Positions 8,011-16,955 of a stretch of DNA of 64,000 bases are shown here, in pieces. The notes below the pieces were generated by a model, which saw only the letters and a list, made by a program, of their open reading frames with translations, was not told where the DNA came from and did no database searches. The number at the start of each line of letters is the position of its first letter. Position 1 is the stretch's first letter. A program made the position numbers and the translations under genes. The DNA comes from Mucilaginibacter xinganensis (GTDB lineage Bacteria > Bacteroidota > Bacteroidia > Sphingobacteriales > Sphingobacteriaceae), in contig NZ_CP022743.1 of assembly GCF_002257585.1 (NCBI RefSeq), forward strand, positions 2,108,001 to 2,172,000, written 5' to 3'.

Positions 8011-10665
8011 TTATTGTTTCGATACCCTGTCGAGGCATTGTTGTAATACAACGGCAAATTCTTTGTCGTTAGGTGGTGCAAATATGGTATTATGTTCCCC
8101 GGGTATGTCATGCACATTTACGCCTTTAAGCGCGAATTTCTTCCACCCCATAAACTCGTAATCGTCCATATAGAAAGTTCGTTTTTTAGCCCTGAATAAA
8201 TCAACAGTAATATTCAGAGGCTTCTGAAAATAGTTGCGTTTGGCTTTTGCGCTGGCCTCATCAATTTCGTTATCGTAAGCAAAAAAGCCCTGTTGTTTTT
8301 CAGTTTTGCCCCGTAATTTCCAAAATGCCCTGATTATTCGTCGTTTAATCAGTTCGTTCTTATATTCAAACGTTCGTTTGGGGTCTTCGGCCAGTAAGGC
8401 AAAACTGTTAAACAATTTCATGAAAAATAGTCTTGTCCTGTTAAATGTCCTTTTTACCGGTGGGTCAAATATGTCGGTTTGCTTGGCATAAGTATCAAAT
8501 ACAGCAAGCATTTTAACTTCTTTCCCCATAGTCATCAGCTGGTTTGCCATTTCGTAGGCTATGGTTCCACCAAGCGAGTATCCTGCCAAAGCATAAGGTC
8601 CTTCAGGATTTTGTGCTATAATTTCGGATATATAGTTAGCCGCGATATCTTCCATCACGTCAAGGGGCTCATCTACACCGTTGAGCCCACGAGCCTGCAG
8701 GCCGTAAACAGGTTGTTCGTCATCCATGTTCATAGCCAGGGCATTGAACAATAAAACATTTAGTCCGGCACCGTGAACAATATAGATTGGCATTTTTGAG
8801 CCTTTGGGCTTTATTGGCACCAGGGAATCCCATGTAATTGATTTTGAATCAGCATCAAGCACTATTGAAAGTTTTTCGATAGTTGAGTGTTCAAAAAGGG
8901 TGGCAAGTGGCAGCCGCTTACCCGTCAGTTTTTCAATACGGGCCATAATTTGAACTGCAACCAGTGAACGGCCGCCCAGTTCAAAAAAATTATCGGTTAC
9001 GCTTATTTTTTCAATCCCCATCAATTCCTGCCAAACCTCTGCAATCTGTTTTTCTATTTCGGTACGCGGGGCAAGATAATCGCCGGTACGGGCCACTACA
9101 TTGTAATCGGGTTTAGGCAGCGCCTTTCGATCAATTTTCCCGTTAGGGGTAATTGGAATCGCGTCCATCAAAACAAAGTCGTCAGGCACCATATATTCCG
9201 GTAAAACGGCAAGTAGTGCCTGTTGCCATTTATTGATATGGGTTTTAAAATCAGCATTTTCATTGGCTTCCTTTAAAACAACGTAACCCACCAGGCGCGG
9301 GTCGCCGGCGGTGTCTTCCCTGGCAATAACAACGGCTTGCTTTACATCAGGCTCCTTAGCCAGGGCGTGTTCAATTTCTTCCAGTTCAATTCTGTAACCC
9401 CTAACTTTAACCTGGTGATCCATCCTGCCAAGGCAAATGATGTCGCCGTTCTCGCTATATTTTCCTAAATCGCCGGTGCGGTACATCTTGCTGCCCGATG
9501 TTGCGGAGAACGGATCGTCTATAAACCGCTCGGCACTAAGTTCGGCACGGTTAAGGTAACCTGCTGCCACGCCATCGCCGCCGATAATTAATTCACCTAT
9601 TGAACCATCGGTGAGGTTGTTTAGGTTTTCGTCTACAATATAGACCTGGGTATTAGCAATAGGTTTCCCTATAGTAATTTCTTCATCGCTTTCAATATGC
9701 TTAATTGTGGACCAGATTGTGGTTTCGGTAGGACCGTACATGTTCCACAATTGGGCGGTACGCGAGGTGAGTTTGCTAACAAGGTCTTTTGGAAGAGCTT
9801 CGCCGCCGCAAAGTATCTTTAACGGTAACTTTTTTTCCCAGCCAGCCTCAAGCATCATCCGCCAGGTATAAGGTGTGGCCTGCATAAATGTAATGCCATC
9901 ATTTTTTACTATATCAAATAATATGCGGCCATCCTTAGCTGTATTTGAATCAGTAAGTGTTATTTCTGCACCCGAGATTAATGGGAGATATAGTTCCAGC
10001 CCAGCGATATCAAATGAGATAGTAGTGACAGCCAATATTTTGTCGACGGCAGTCATTCCCGGCGCTTTCTGCATGCTCAGTAAAAAGTTCACCAGGTTAA
10101 AGTGTCTTATTTGTACACCTTTAGGCTTGCCTGTTGATCCTGAAGTGTACAGTACATAAGCCAGGTCTTTGCCTTTAACTTCAATGGTGGGCTCTTCGGC
10201 TGTATAATCGGTGAATTTTTCAAACGCATCTTCTATCAATATTTCTGTGGCGTTGGAAATAAAGTGGCTATGATATTTTTTTGAGGTTAGTAATATTTTG
10301 GCCGATGAGTCCTCCAGCATAAATTCTACCCGGTCTTTCGGGTATTCAGGATCAAGAGGGATATATGCAGCACCTGATTTTAATATAGCAAGCAGGGAAA
10401 TGATCATTTCCGGTGAACGGTCAAGCGCCAGCCCAACGATATCCCCGGTTTTGATGTTATTATCGATAAGTATCTTAGCCAGCTTATTAGAACTTTCATA
10501 GAGTTCCTTATAAGTAAAGCTGCTGTGGTTAAATTTAACCGCCACCTTACCCGGATATTTTTTTGCGCATTCGTTAATGAAAAAAGGAAGTGCCTTTTCC
10601 ACGGGGTACGCAACAAACGTATCGTTCAAATTATTTATATTATTGAAATGGGTAGGGGTAGTCAT
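8011..10665 (-). CDS. Single-module NRPS: adenylation - carrier - thioesterase
   Basis: An 884-residue protein with A, PCP and TE domains and no condensation domain. A-domain motifs (residues ~20-515) include LYTSGSTGKPKG (A3), FDIAGLE (A4), MYGPTETTIW (A5), YRTGDLG (A7), VRGYRIELEE (A8) and NGKIDRKAL (A10). The PCP motif FFELGGRSL has its phosphopantetheine Ser near residue 565. The TE carries GYSLGG near 694 and a late GEHN His. My hand alignment to GrsA gives the specificity code D-I-L-Q-L-G-M-I-W-K, close to glycine-type codes as I remember them. The A-domain keeps the Asp that binds an alpha-amino group. The TE is strikingly similar to that of the NRPS ending at 22315. Its place among polysaccharide genes suggests either amino-acid decoration of the polymer or an unrelated small molecule. 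Confidence 0.9.
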   Translation of the reverse strand: MTTPTHFNNINNLNDTFVAYPVEKALPFFINECAKKYPGKVAVKFNHSSFTYKELYESSNKLAKILIDNNIKTGDIVGLALDRSPEMIISLLAILKSGAAYIPLDPEYPKDRVEFMLEDSSAKILLTSKKYHSHFISNATEILIEDAFEKFTDYTAEEPTIEVKGKDLAYVLYTSGSTGKPKGVQIRHFNLVNFLLSMQKAPGMTAVDKILAVTTISFDIAGLELYLPLISGAEITLTDSNTAKDGRILFDIVKNDGITFMQATPYTWRMMLEAGWEKKLPLKILCGGEALPKDLVSKLTSRTAQLWNMYGPTETTIWSTIKHIESDEEITIGKPIANTQVYIVDENLNNLTDGSIGELIIGGDGVAAGYLNRAELSAERFIDDPFSATSGSKMYRTGDLGKYSENGDIICLGRMDHQVKVRGYRIELEEIEHALAKEPDVKQAVVIAREDTAGDPRLVGYVVLKEANENADFKTHINKWQQALLAVLPEYMVPDDFVLMDAIPITPNGKIDRKALPKPDYNVVARTGDYLAPRTEIEKQIAEVWQELMGIEKISVTDNFFELGGRSLVAVQIMARIEKLTGKRLPLATLFEHSTIEKLSIVLDADSKSITWDSLVPIKPKGSKMPIYIVHGAGLNVLLFNALAMNMDDEQPVYGLQARGLNGVDEPLDVMEDIAANYISEIIAQNPEGPYALAGYSLGGTIAYEMANQLMTMGKEVKMLAVFDTYAKQTDIFDPPVKRTFNRTRLFFMKLFNSFALLAEDPKRTFEYKNELIKRRIIRAFWKLRGKTEKQQGFFAYDNEIDEASAKAKRNYFQKPLNITVDLFRAKKRTFYMDDYEFMGWKKFALKGVNVHDIPGEHNTIFAPPNDKEFAVVLQQCLDRVSKQ

Positions 10666-10768
10666 TTTTACAGTTTGTTTCGGCTTAGCCAGTGCGCCTT
10701 TTATAATAATTAAAATTTAAATATATAATAATACTTCCTGGTATGATAATCTTTTCAAGGTGAACTCT

Positions 10769-11953
10769 CTATTTTGCGCCGTGAGTGTGCGGTGTATGTA
10801 TAAATTTTTTATTTGCACCTTTTAGTTTAAATAATAACAGCAGCATAGCAAAAAATATTGCCGGGATCCTGATCAGGGCCCCGAAAAAATCCTTATTGTA
10901 AAAGTTAACCGGTATGGCTATTAAAATACCCGCATAGCAACAAATAGTGGCAGCCAGCCATAAATGCCAGTCAGGGCCAATCCCGGGTAATGCTAATGAC
11001 ACCAACAGCATACATGGCATTAACCCGAGCATTAATACTCTTGGCAAAATAGATAGTTGATATACTTCGTTTAAATAATCAAACTTGCCTTTGAACAAGG
11101 CTGAAAAGCCGCTGCTGCCATATTTTTTTAGTAAATTAAACTGAGCCGAAAGCCATCTGCGGCGTTGTTTTTTAAATACCTCCTTGTTGCTTACTTTTTC
11201 ATCATATATCAGTGCGTAATCGGCGTAAGCAACACTTATATTGTCATTTGTTAACAGCAAGCCCATTTCTTTGTCAAACCCCCCCACAGCGTCAATCCGT
11301 TTCATAACTTCTGTAAATAGTTTATATTCCAGTGCCATTCCTGACCCTATTATTGCTGCGGAAAGATTAAAAACCCGTTGTGATTTCCGAAAGATGTGGT
11401 TGTTTACCTCTTCACTTATTGCATCTAATACAGCGACTGATGTATTGGTGTTTTTTGCCACCCTGTGTCCCTGTATAACCCGGTTTCCCGCTTGTAAATA
11501 GTTATTCATCTGATACAGAAAATCTGGCGCTGCAATATTATCAATGTCAAAAACTATTGCTGCATCAAAACCATCAACTGTGTTTTGAATGGCCTTATTC
11601 AGCGCTTTAGATTTTGTGCTGCTTTCAAAAACAACCTCTAAAACCTGTAAGGGCATCTTTTTTAACTGAGCTATGGTTTCGGGCTTTAATGAATCAGCAA
11701 TTACACATATATGGAAACGGTCTTTCGGGTAATCCAATGTTAAAGCATTTGCGGCAGAATTTAATATGATCTCGTCTTCTTTGTAAGAGCATATATAAAT
11801 CACAAATTTAGCAAGCGTTGAGCTTTGTGACGGTACTTTTACTTTTATGAGCTTGCCCGCCACTGAAAAAATAAACAAATAAAGGCTATATATACCCAGG
11901 TAGCCAAATAGTACACTTGTTATAACAGCCGCAATAAATTTGATGATCTCCAT
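10769..11953 (-). CDS. Family 2 glycosyltransferase with QRRRW motif
   Basis: A 394-residue processive-type GT2 enzyme. An N-terminal membrane helix is followed by the GT-A domain (CSYKEDEIIL near residue 52, FDIDN metal motif near 137, TNDNIS near 230). The QRRRW acceptor-site motif (near 262) is typical of hyaluronan/cellulose-synthase-like enzymes. Hydrophobic segments follow to the C-terminus (about 295-385). It probably builds a beta-linked stretch of the exopolysaccharide. No PilZ domain is present, so direct c-di-GMP control is not indicated. Confidence 0.88.
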   Translation of the reverse strand: MEIIKFIAAVITSVLFGYLGIYSLYLFIFSVAGKLIKVKVPSQSSTLAKFVIYICSYKEDEIILNSAANALTLDYPKDRFHICVIADSLKPETIAQLKKMPLQVLEVVFESSTKSKALNKAIQNTVDGFDAAIVFDIDNIAAPDFLYQMNNYLQAGNRVIQGHRVAKNTNTSVAVLDAISEEVNNHIFRKSQRVFNLSAAIIGSGMALEYKLFTEVMKRIDAVGGFDKEMGLLLTNDNISVAYADYALIYDEKVSNKEVFKKQRRRWLSAQFNLLKKYGSSGFSALFKGKFDYLNEVYQLSILPRVLMLGLMPCMLLVSLALPGIGPDWHLWLAATICCYAGILIAIPVNFYNKDFFGALIRIPAIFFAMLLLLFKLKGANKKFIHTPHTHGAK

Positions 11954-12016
11954 GTGTTATGGTGTTATACGTAAGTTCTTTGTTAAACGATTAATTTTAT
12001 TTGAACTTTATTAAGT

Positions 12017-13234
12017 TTATGACGAAGAACCGTTTTTTATATCGAAATTTATTTTCAAAAGATCTTTTATTTCGCTTATCCGATGCTCCCATGTATTATC
12101 CGCCGCTACTTCAAGTCTTCTTTTCTGCAGTTCAGGAGTATCGTTCAATGCTACAGCTATTGCATCAGAAAACTCTTCTGCACTGGTGCAATAGGGTACT
12201 GTTTCAAATGTAAAATCTTTTAGGTCGGGGTTAAAATCAGTGGCTACTATCGGCCGTCCTGACCCCAGGTATTCAAAAAGCTTTAAAGGAAATATATCGC
12301 TGCTTACCTCATCTTTTTTAAATGGTATGATAGCAACATCAAACCCTTTTAATACAGCAGGCATCTCTTCATACGGAACAGGCCCGGGGAGGTATAGATT
12401 AGGTGCGTTATATTCCTCTTCCTTTATGTAATACCTGTCTATCGGCCCAATCATTACAAAACTTTTATCACGGTTCGTCTTAAAAAGTGCTTGCATCATA
12501 TCGTAGTCTATCCTGCGCTCAATGGCTCCAAAATAGCCTATAATTGGCTTTTTTATGCCCGATAAAATTGCCGATTCTTTTAAATTGGGGTCGAGCGTTT
12601 TTAAACTATGGCTTATGTTTGCCGCATTTGGTATAAAATAGGAATTGGGGTTTAGCAAGGCTTTTTTATTGCGCAGCTCTTTACTTGTGCATATTACCAT
12701 GTCAACCGCCTTAACCAATATGTCTTCAGAGATTAAACCGTGTTTGGTTTGATATGGTTCAATTATAGGATCTACGCAGTGATAAACACTCAAGCTGGGG
12801 TTTAAAAGCTTATGAAGCGTCGGTAGCGTAAAATTATATGAATTTATGTAAATGTAATCTGTAATATTTAAGCTTTCGATAACCTTCTTTATCCTCGATC
12901 CAACAATCCATTCATTAACTTTCAGGGCCAGCCGGTAAACCTTACCTTCGGGTAGCATATTAATTGATGGGACAGGAGGGGAGATGATGATTTTTAAATT
13001 GGGGATCTCGGTTTCAATGATACTGTTGGATGACGAAAAAAAATGCGGCCGCCTTGTGTTAAATTCAGGTGTGTCCTTAAATTTGATATAGTCAAACCAG
13101 GTATATGGCCTGTCAACGTAATAAACAAAGTTGTCTTTTGCAAGGTGTTTGGCCATGGTATAATTGGTCGATTCCAATTTGCCGTCAAACTGCATCTGCG
13201 AGAAAATGATGATATTTTGATTCTTGAGGCTCAT
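12017..13234 (-). CDS. GT-B glycosyltransferase (family 4-like)
   Basis: A 405-residue GT-B fold enzyme without membrane segments. The C-terminal donor-binding half is recognisable from KKPIIGYFGAIERRID (near 230), LPGPVPYEEMP (near 292) and the sugar-nucleotide motif PLKLFEYLGSGRPIVA (near 335-350). The N-terminal half is more divergent, as usual for acceptor-binding domains. It sits between the flippase gene and a GT2 gene on the same strand, so a role in assembling the repeat unit is likely. Confidence 0.85.
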   Translation of the reverse strand: MSLKNQNIIIFSQMQFDGKLESTNYTMAKHLAKDNFVYYVDRPYTWFDYIKFKDTPEFNTRRPHFFSSSNSIIETEIPNLKIIISPPVPSINMLPEGKVYRLALKVNEWIVGSRIKKVIESLNITDYIYINSYNFTLPTLHKLLNPSLSVYHCVDPIIEPYQTKHGLISEDILVKAVDMVICTSKELRNKKALLNPNSYFIPNAANISHSLKTLDPNLKESAILSGIKKPIIGYFGAIERRIDYDMMQALFKTNRDKSFVMIGPIDRYYIKEEEYNAPNLYLPGPVPYEEMPAVLKGFDVAIIPFKKDEVSSDIFPLKLFEYLGSGRPIVATDFNPDLKDFTFETVPYCTSAEEFSDAIAVALNDTPELQKRRLEVAADNTWEHRISEIKDLLKINFDIKNGSSS

Positions 13235-13282
13235 GTAAAATAACAGGGGTATTTTTATAAAAAAGTTTAAAGCTATACCAGC

Positions 13283-14620
13283 CTAAACATTTCGTTCTTT
13301 ATACTTAACAATGAAGCTGACTATTAATGCCTTTGTTTCAACAAAGCCCATTTTTAATATTCCAAACATTGTAAAGTTCAGGTATTTTCTAAGTACCCAA
13401 TAACCATAAATTACACCGGCTAAAAAAGTAAATATTGATGCAAGTGCAACACCATAAAGGTTATGAAATATAAAAATACCTGCAAAGTCGCCGGCAACAT
13501 TTACAACCAGCATAATTATAACCTTCGTCATGTTTATATGAGGCTTATTTAGCATGTCAAGTGTTATCCCAAAAAAACGGTCAACGGGCATTAAAATGGC
13601 AAAGCACATAAAAATACGGAAAACGTTTGATGCATAAGTATGAACATACTGATGGCCGCCTAACAAGTCAATTACGAGATCAGCAAAAATGAAGGATCCC
13701 AGGGTAAGAGGTATGATAAGGATGGTTAAGATTCCCGCATATTTTTTAAGAATATAAGTAAGCTGTTTTTTGTCGTCCTGGTTAACAGCTGCTGACATGG
13801 CCGGCAGGGCTGTTCCCACAAAGCTTCTGAGCGGAATTTCAATAACTTCCATAAGCCGCTGCGGAAGGTAATATATGCCAACCACGGTGGGGTCAATAAA
13901 CATAAAATTGATGATATAGGTATCCGAGCTTCTGAGCAGATAAGAACTTACGGATGTGCCCACACTATATTTCCCAAAGTTAGCCAATTGCTTAACGCAT
14001 TCTTTGGTTTTATACCGAATTGAACCCATTTTAGCCCATCCTCGCAAAATTGCAAAAAGACTGGTGATCATTGCGGTTGAGCAATAAGCTATTATAATTA
14101 TAGGGAATGTGGTTTTGTGGATTATAATTAAGAAAAGAATTAATACTAAATAACATCCCTGCCACAATAGCTGTAAAATAAAAATCCGATCGAAACGCTC
14201 CTCAGCCTGCAAGATCCATAAGGCGACACTGGAGGGTAGGGTGCTGAAAAAAATAATAGCAAACCATTTTATGGTGAGCTCGGTAGTTGCATAGCCATGA
14301 TAAAAAATAAATGCCACCAGGCTTATAATTCCTAATATTGACGTAAGGATAAAAGCAATATACCAGGTTGAGCCGGCTACCTCCTGCGTTTTTTCTTTAT
14401 CTGAGCCAGCGTAAAATTTCACGAGGGAAGTCTGCAAAAAACCGCTCCTGAATAAATTAGCGAGCGTAAATGTTGTTAAAAATATAATCCAATGGCTAAA
14501 ATCGGGTTTGGTCATGTACCGTGCAAGTAAACCAACGGTAACCATGCCCACAACAGGCATAACGGCATTACTTGCTAATGAAAGCGTATGTTTATTTATT
14601 AACTTTTTTGCGAAAGACAT
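13283..14620 (-). CDS. wzx: Oligosaccharide flippase (Wzx-type)
   Basis: A 445-residue polytopic membrane protein with about twelve hydrophobic segments along its whole length, matching the MATE/MOP flippase family that moves lipid-linked repeat units across the inner membrane. I place the start at 14620 rather than 14635 because that ATG overlaps the stop of the acyltransferase gene as TAATG, giving translational coupling as at the next junction upstream. No polymerase-type loops or P-loop are present. Assignment rests on topology, length and locus context more than on sharp motifs. Confidence 0.82.
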   Translation of the reverse strand: MSFAKKLINKHTLSLASNAVMPVVGMVTVGLLARYMTKPDFSHWIIFLTTFTLANLFRSGFLQTSLVKFYAGSDKEKTQEVAGSTWYIAFILTSILGIISLVAFIFYHGYATTELTIKWFAIIFFSTLPSSVALWILQAEERFDRIFILQLLWQGCYLVLILFLIIIHKTTFPIIIIAYCSTAMITSLFAILRGWAKMGSIRYKTKECVKQLANFGKYSVGTSVSSYLLRSSDTYIINFMFIDPTVVGIYYLPQRLMEVIEIPLRSFVGTALPAMSAAVNQDDKKQLTYILKKYAGILTILIIPLTLGSFIFADLVIDLLGGHQYVHTYASNVFRIFMCFAILMPVDRFFGITLDMLNKPHINMTKVIIMLVVNVAGDFAGIFIFHNLYGVALASIFTFLAGVIYGYWVLRKYLNFTMFGILKMGFVETKALIVSFIVKYKERNV

Positions 14621-15234
14621 TATATTTTTCCCCAACTTTTGGTTTCGAAGTCGTATTTTTTTATAACACGGGCAGGATTGCCCACAGCAACAGAAAATTG
14701 GGGTATATCTTTTGTTACTACACTGCCGGCTCCTATAACGGCGTGTTTGCCAATGGTTACACCGGCGGTTATTACACAGTTAGCACCAATCCACACATCA
14801 TCTTCAATTATGATCTGTTTAGTTACTACTTTTTGGGTGCGGGGCGGAGTGCTAACATCTTCGTATCCATGGTTAAGGCCCGAAATAACTATGTTTTGAG
14901 CAAGCATAACATAGTTGCCCAGTTTTACCGGACCAATAATTACATTACTTAATCCTATGCCCACGTTGTTTCCAATCACCACTTCACCAACACCATTATT
15001 TATAGTAGCAAAATCTTCAACTATACAGCTATTGCCTATTTCAAATTTACTAAACGGGAAAAGGTCCATCCGGCTATTAAACCTGATAACGGTATTTTTT
15101 CCTCTTTTGTGAACAAACGGATTTACCAATAACCTCACCCATAATCTCGGCCTTGCCTGGCCCGGCGGAATTATAAGCCAGTGTGCAATTTTTTTTAATT
15201 TAGGATTTGATTTAATAGTTGACAGTAATGACAT
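14620..15234 (-). CDS. Hexapeptide-repeat O-acetyltransferase
   Basis: A 204-residue left-handed beta-helix acyltransferase of the WbbJ/Maa type. Hexapeptide repeats run from about residue 70 to 190, with the catalytic His in the GLNHGYED region (near 118). IIIEDDVWIGANCVITAGV and VIGAGSVVTKDIP are typical closing coils. It is expected to transfer acetyl from acetyl-CoA to a sugar hydroxyl of the repeat unit. The start overlaps the stop of the polymerase gene (TAATG) and its stop overlaps the flippase start in the same way. Confidence 0.9.
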   Translation of the reverse strand: MSLLSTIKSNPKLKKIAHWLIIPPGQARPRLWVRLLVNPFVHKRGKNTVIRFNSRMDLFPFSKFEIGNSCIVEDFATINNGVGEVVIGNNVGIGLSNVIIGPVKLGNYVMLAQNIVISGLNHGYEDVSTPPRTQKVVTKQIIIEDDVWIGANCVITAGVTIGKHAVIGAGSVVTKDIPQFSVAVGNPARVIKKYDFETKSWGKI

Positions 15235-16751
15235 TACTTTTTAATTATTTCAGCATATAAATTAATCCTTAAACGCTGCTGAACCGCATTTTTTTGCTTA
15301 TCCAGGCGCATGGTAACGTTGATAATAGCCATTGCTAAATAAAACAAAATATTTGTGGGGTATTGTACGAAGGCTTGCTGCGGATAGTTACCTATATCCA
15401 GTGTAAAGATGATTAATACCATTGCCATACAATAAGTTTTTAGCTCAGGGTCCTTTATGATGTAGTAATAATAAATTCCCCTTTGTAATACAACAAAGTT
15501 AAATACACAAAAAAGCAATAGTCCAACCCAACCCATTTCAACAGCTACCCTTACGTACCCGCTATCCGGCGGGAATTTTGCAAGATAAGAGTTTGGTGCA
15601 AACCGCTGGCCCCAAACGCCTACCGAGCCAAGGCCGCCGCCTATTGGGTGTGATAAAATATAAGGCTTAATGCGCCGTTGGTTTTCTGCACGCACATTAA
15701 AAGATGCGTCTTTTGATGGATTAAAGGCAGTTTGGAACCTAACCAGGCTGGCATTAGAAGTTGGAACTTTAATTAAAAATGCTAAAATGAAGCCGGCGCC
15801 GATTACGAATACTAAAATCTTTTTATTAAACTTTAATATGGCCAGCATACCTACCGCCGCAGGGATTAAAACGTAAGAGGCCCTGGTTCCTGAATAAAGC
15901 ATTACCGTTAGGTAAAAGCACATTAAACCTACCAGTATTGCCTTTTTATAAGTACGAATATTGGTAAATAATAACGAGAGGCAGAGTAATGATGCGGCTA
16001 CCATGTTGTATGCAAATACCACAGGATCAGAAAAAATGCCGAATTTACGCATATGCCCATTGATAAAAAGTAAACTTACCCGTAAAGGATCAGCGTTTAG
16101 CCACCTGGTTTCAAACGGGAAGAAGCCAATGTTTTCCTGTTGAAATGCAGACAATGCCCCAATAAACTCAAGGATCAATAACAATTTAAAGAGCGTTTTG
16201 ATATAGTCTTTTGAGCGGATCTGGAAAACAAAAACATAATACAGCAGCATTAATACAGCAACGGTGCGTACTGTGAAAACCCAGGCCAAAACAGAGGCCG
16301 CTGCAGGATTAATTACCTCGAACAGGTTATAAATTAACCAGGCTAATATAAAATAGCTGATGGGGTCCTTAAAATAGTCCCATCTTTTTTCATTTTTTTG
16401 TTTTACAAAAAATCCAAGGATAAGAATGCCCGTTAACGCATCCATCACTACGCCTAAGGGAATGTCATCAGGAAGGGGCCTCGAAAGGAAATTTATAAAA
16501 AAAGATGTTGTTATAAATAGTATTATTCCGAGTTTGGGGTATGAAACTGCTGCATATACAAGTGGGATGCCCACAATTAAAATGAGCATCAGTATGCCGA
16601 TAACCATACCCTGCTTTGCTATAAGATAACTTGCAGCAAGCGAGCTTAGCAGCAGAAATATAAGAACAACAGGACGGGAAAATTTATATATAATTATATT
16701 TTCCCAAACTGTTTTTTTAGGCGCACTATTTCTGATCTGGTCATTTGACAT
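15234..16751 (-). CDS. O-antigen ligase/polymerase family protein (Wzy-like)
   Basis: A 505-residue inner-membrane protein with about eleven hydrophobic segments. A large periplasmic loop (about residues 340-400) contains HPIGGGLGSVG, PNSYL and DSGYVRVAVEMGW, the hallmark of the Wzy_C (O-antigen ligase/polymerase) family. In a locus with a Wzx-like flippase and a Wzc-like regulator, polymerisation of repeat units is the more likely role than ligation to lipid A, but the family does not separate the two. Confidence 0.85.
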   Translation of the reverse strand: MSNDQIRNSAPKKTVWENIIIYKFSRPVVLIFLLLSSLAASYLIAKQGMVIGILMLILIVGIPLVYAAVSYPKLGIILFITTSFFINFLSRPLPDDIPLGVVMDALTGILILGFFVKQKNEKRWDYFKDPISYFILAWLIYNLFEVINPAAASVLAWVFTVRTVAVLMLLYYVFVFQIRSKDYIKTLFKLLLILEFIGALSAFQQENIGFFPFETRWLNADPLRVSLLFINGHMRKFGIFSDPVVFAYNMVAASLLCLSLLFTNIRTYKKAILVGLMCFYLTVMLYSGTRASYVLIPAAVGMLAILKFNKKILVFVIGAGFILAFLIKVPTSNASLVRFQTAFNPSKDASFNVRAENQRRIKPYILSHPIGGGLGSVGVWGQRFAPNSYLAKFPPDSGYVRVAVEMGWVGLLLFCVFNFVVLQRGIYYYYIIKDPELKTYCMAMVLIIFTLDIGNYPQQAFVQYPTNILFYLAMAIINVTMRLDKQKNAVQQRLRINLYAEIIKK

Positions 16752-16766
16752 TTATAAAAAGTAATA

Positions 16767-16904
16767 TTAAAGAAACAGAATTTTTATGGCCCAAAAAAAA
16801 ATGCTTATAAACGCAACTGTAACCGCTGTGTAATAGCATTTTCGATGCAGAGGGGATAAATCTTTTATCGGATCGTGTGCTATTTGTTTTGGCTCAAGTT
16901 CCAT
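16767..16904 (-). CDS. Small single-span membrane protein, 45 residues
   Basis: An open frame starting with MELEPKQIAHDP and ending KILFL, with one predicted membrane segment (about residues 26-45, AVTVAFISIFFWAIKILFL). It fills the gap between the Wzc-like gene (stop side 16956) and the polymerase gene on the same strand. Position, orientation and a clean N-in amphipathic start support it, but so short a frame could occur by chance. If real, it may be an accessory subunit of the polymerisation complex (inference). Confidence 0.45.
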   Translation of the reverse strand: MELEPKQIAHDPIKDLSPLHRKCYYTAVTVAFISIFFWAIKILFL

Positions 16905-16955
16905 AGTTTAAGATTTTAGTAATAATTCAAAATGAGCTTATTTAGCTATTGAGGA

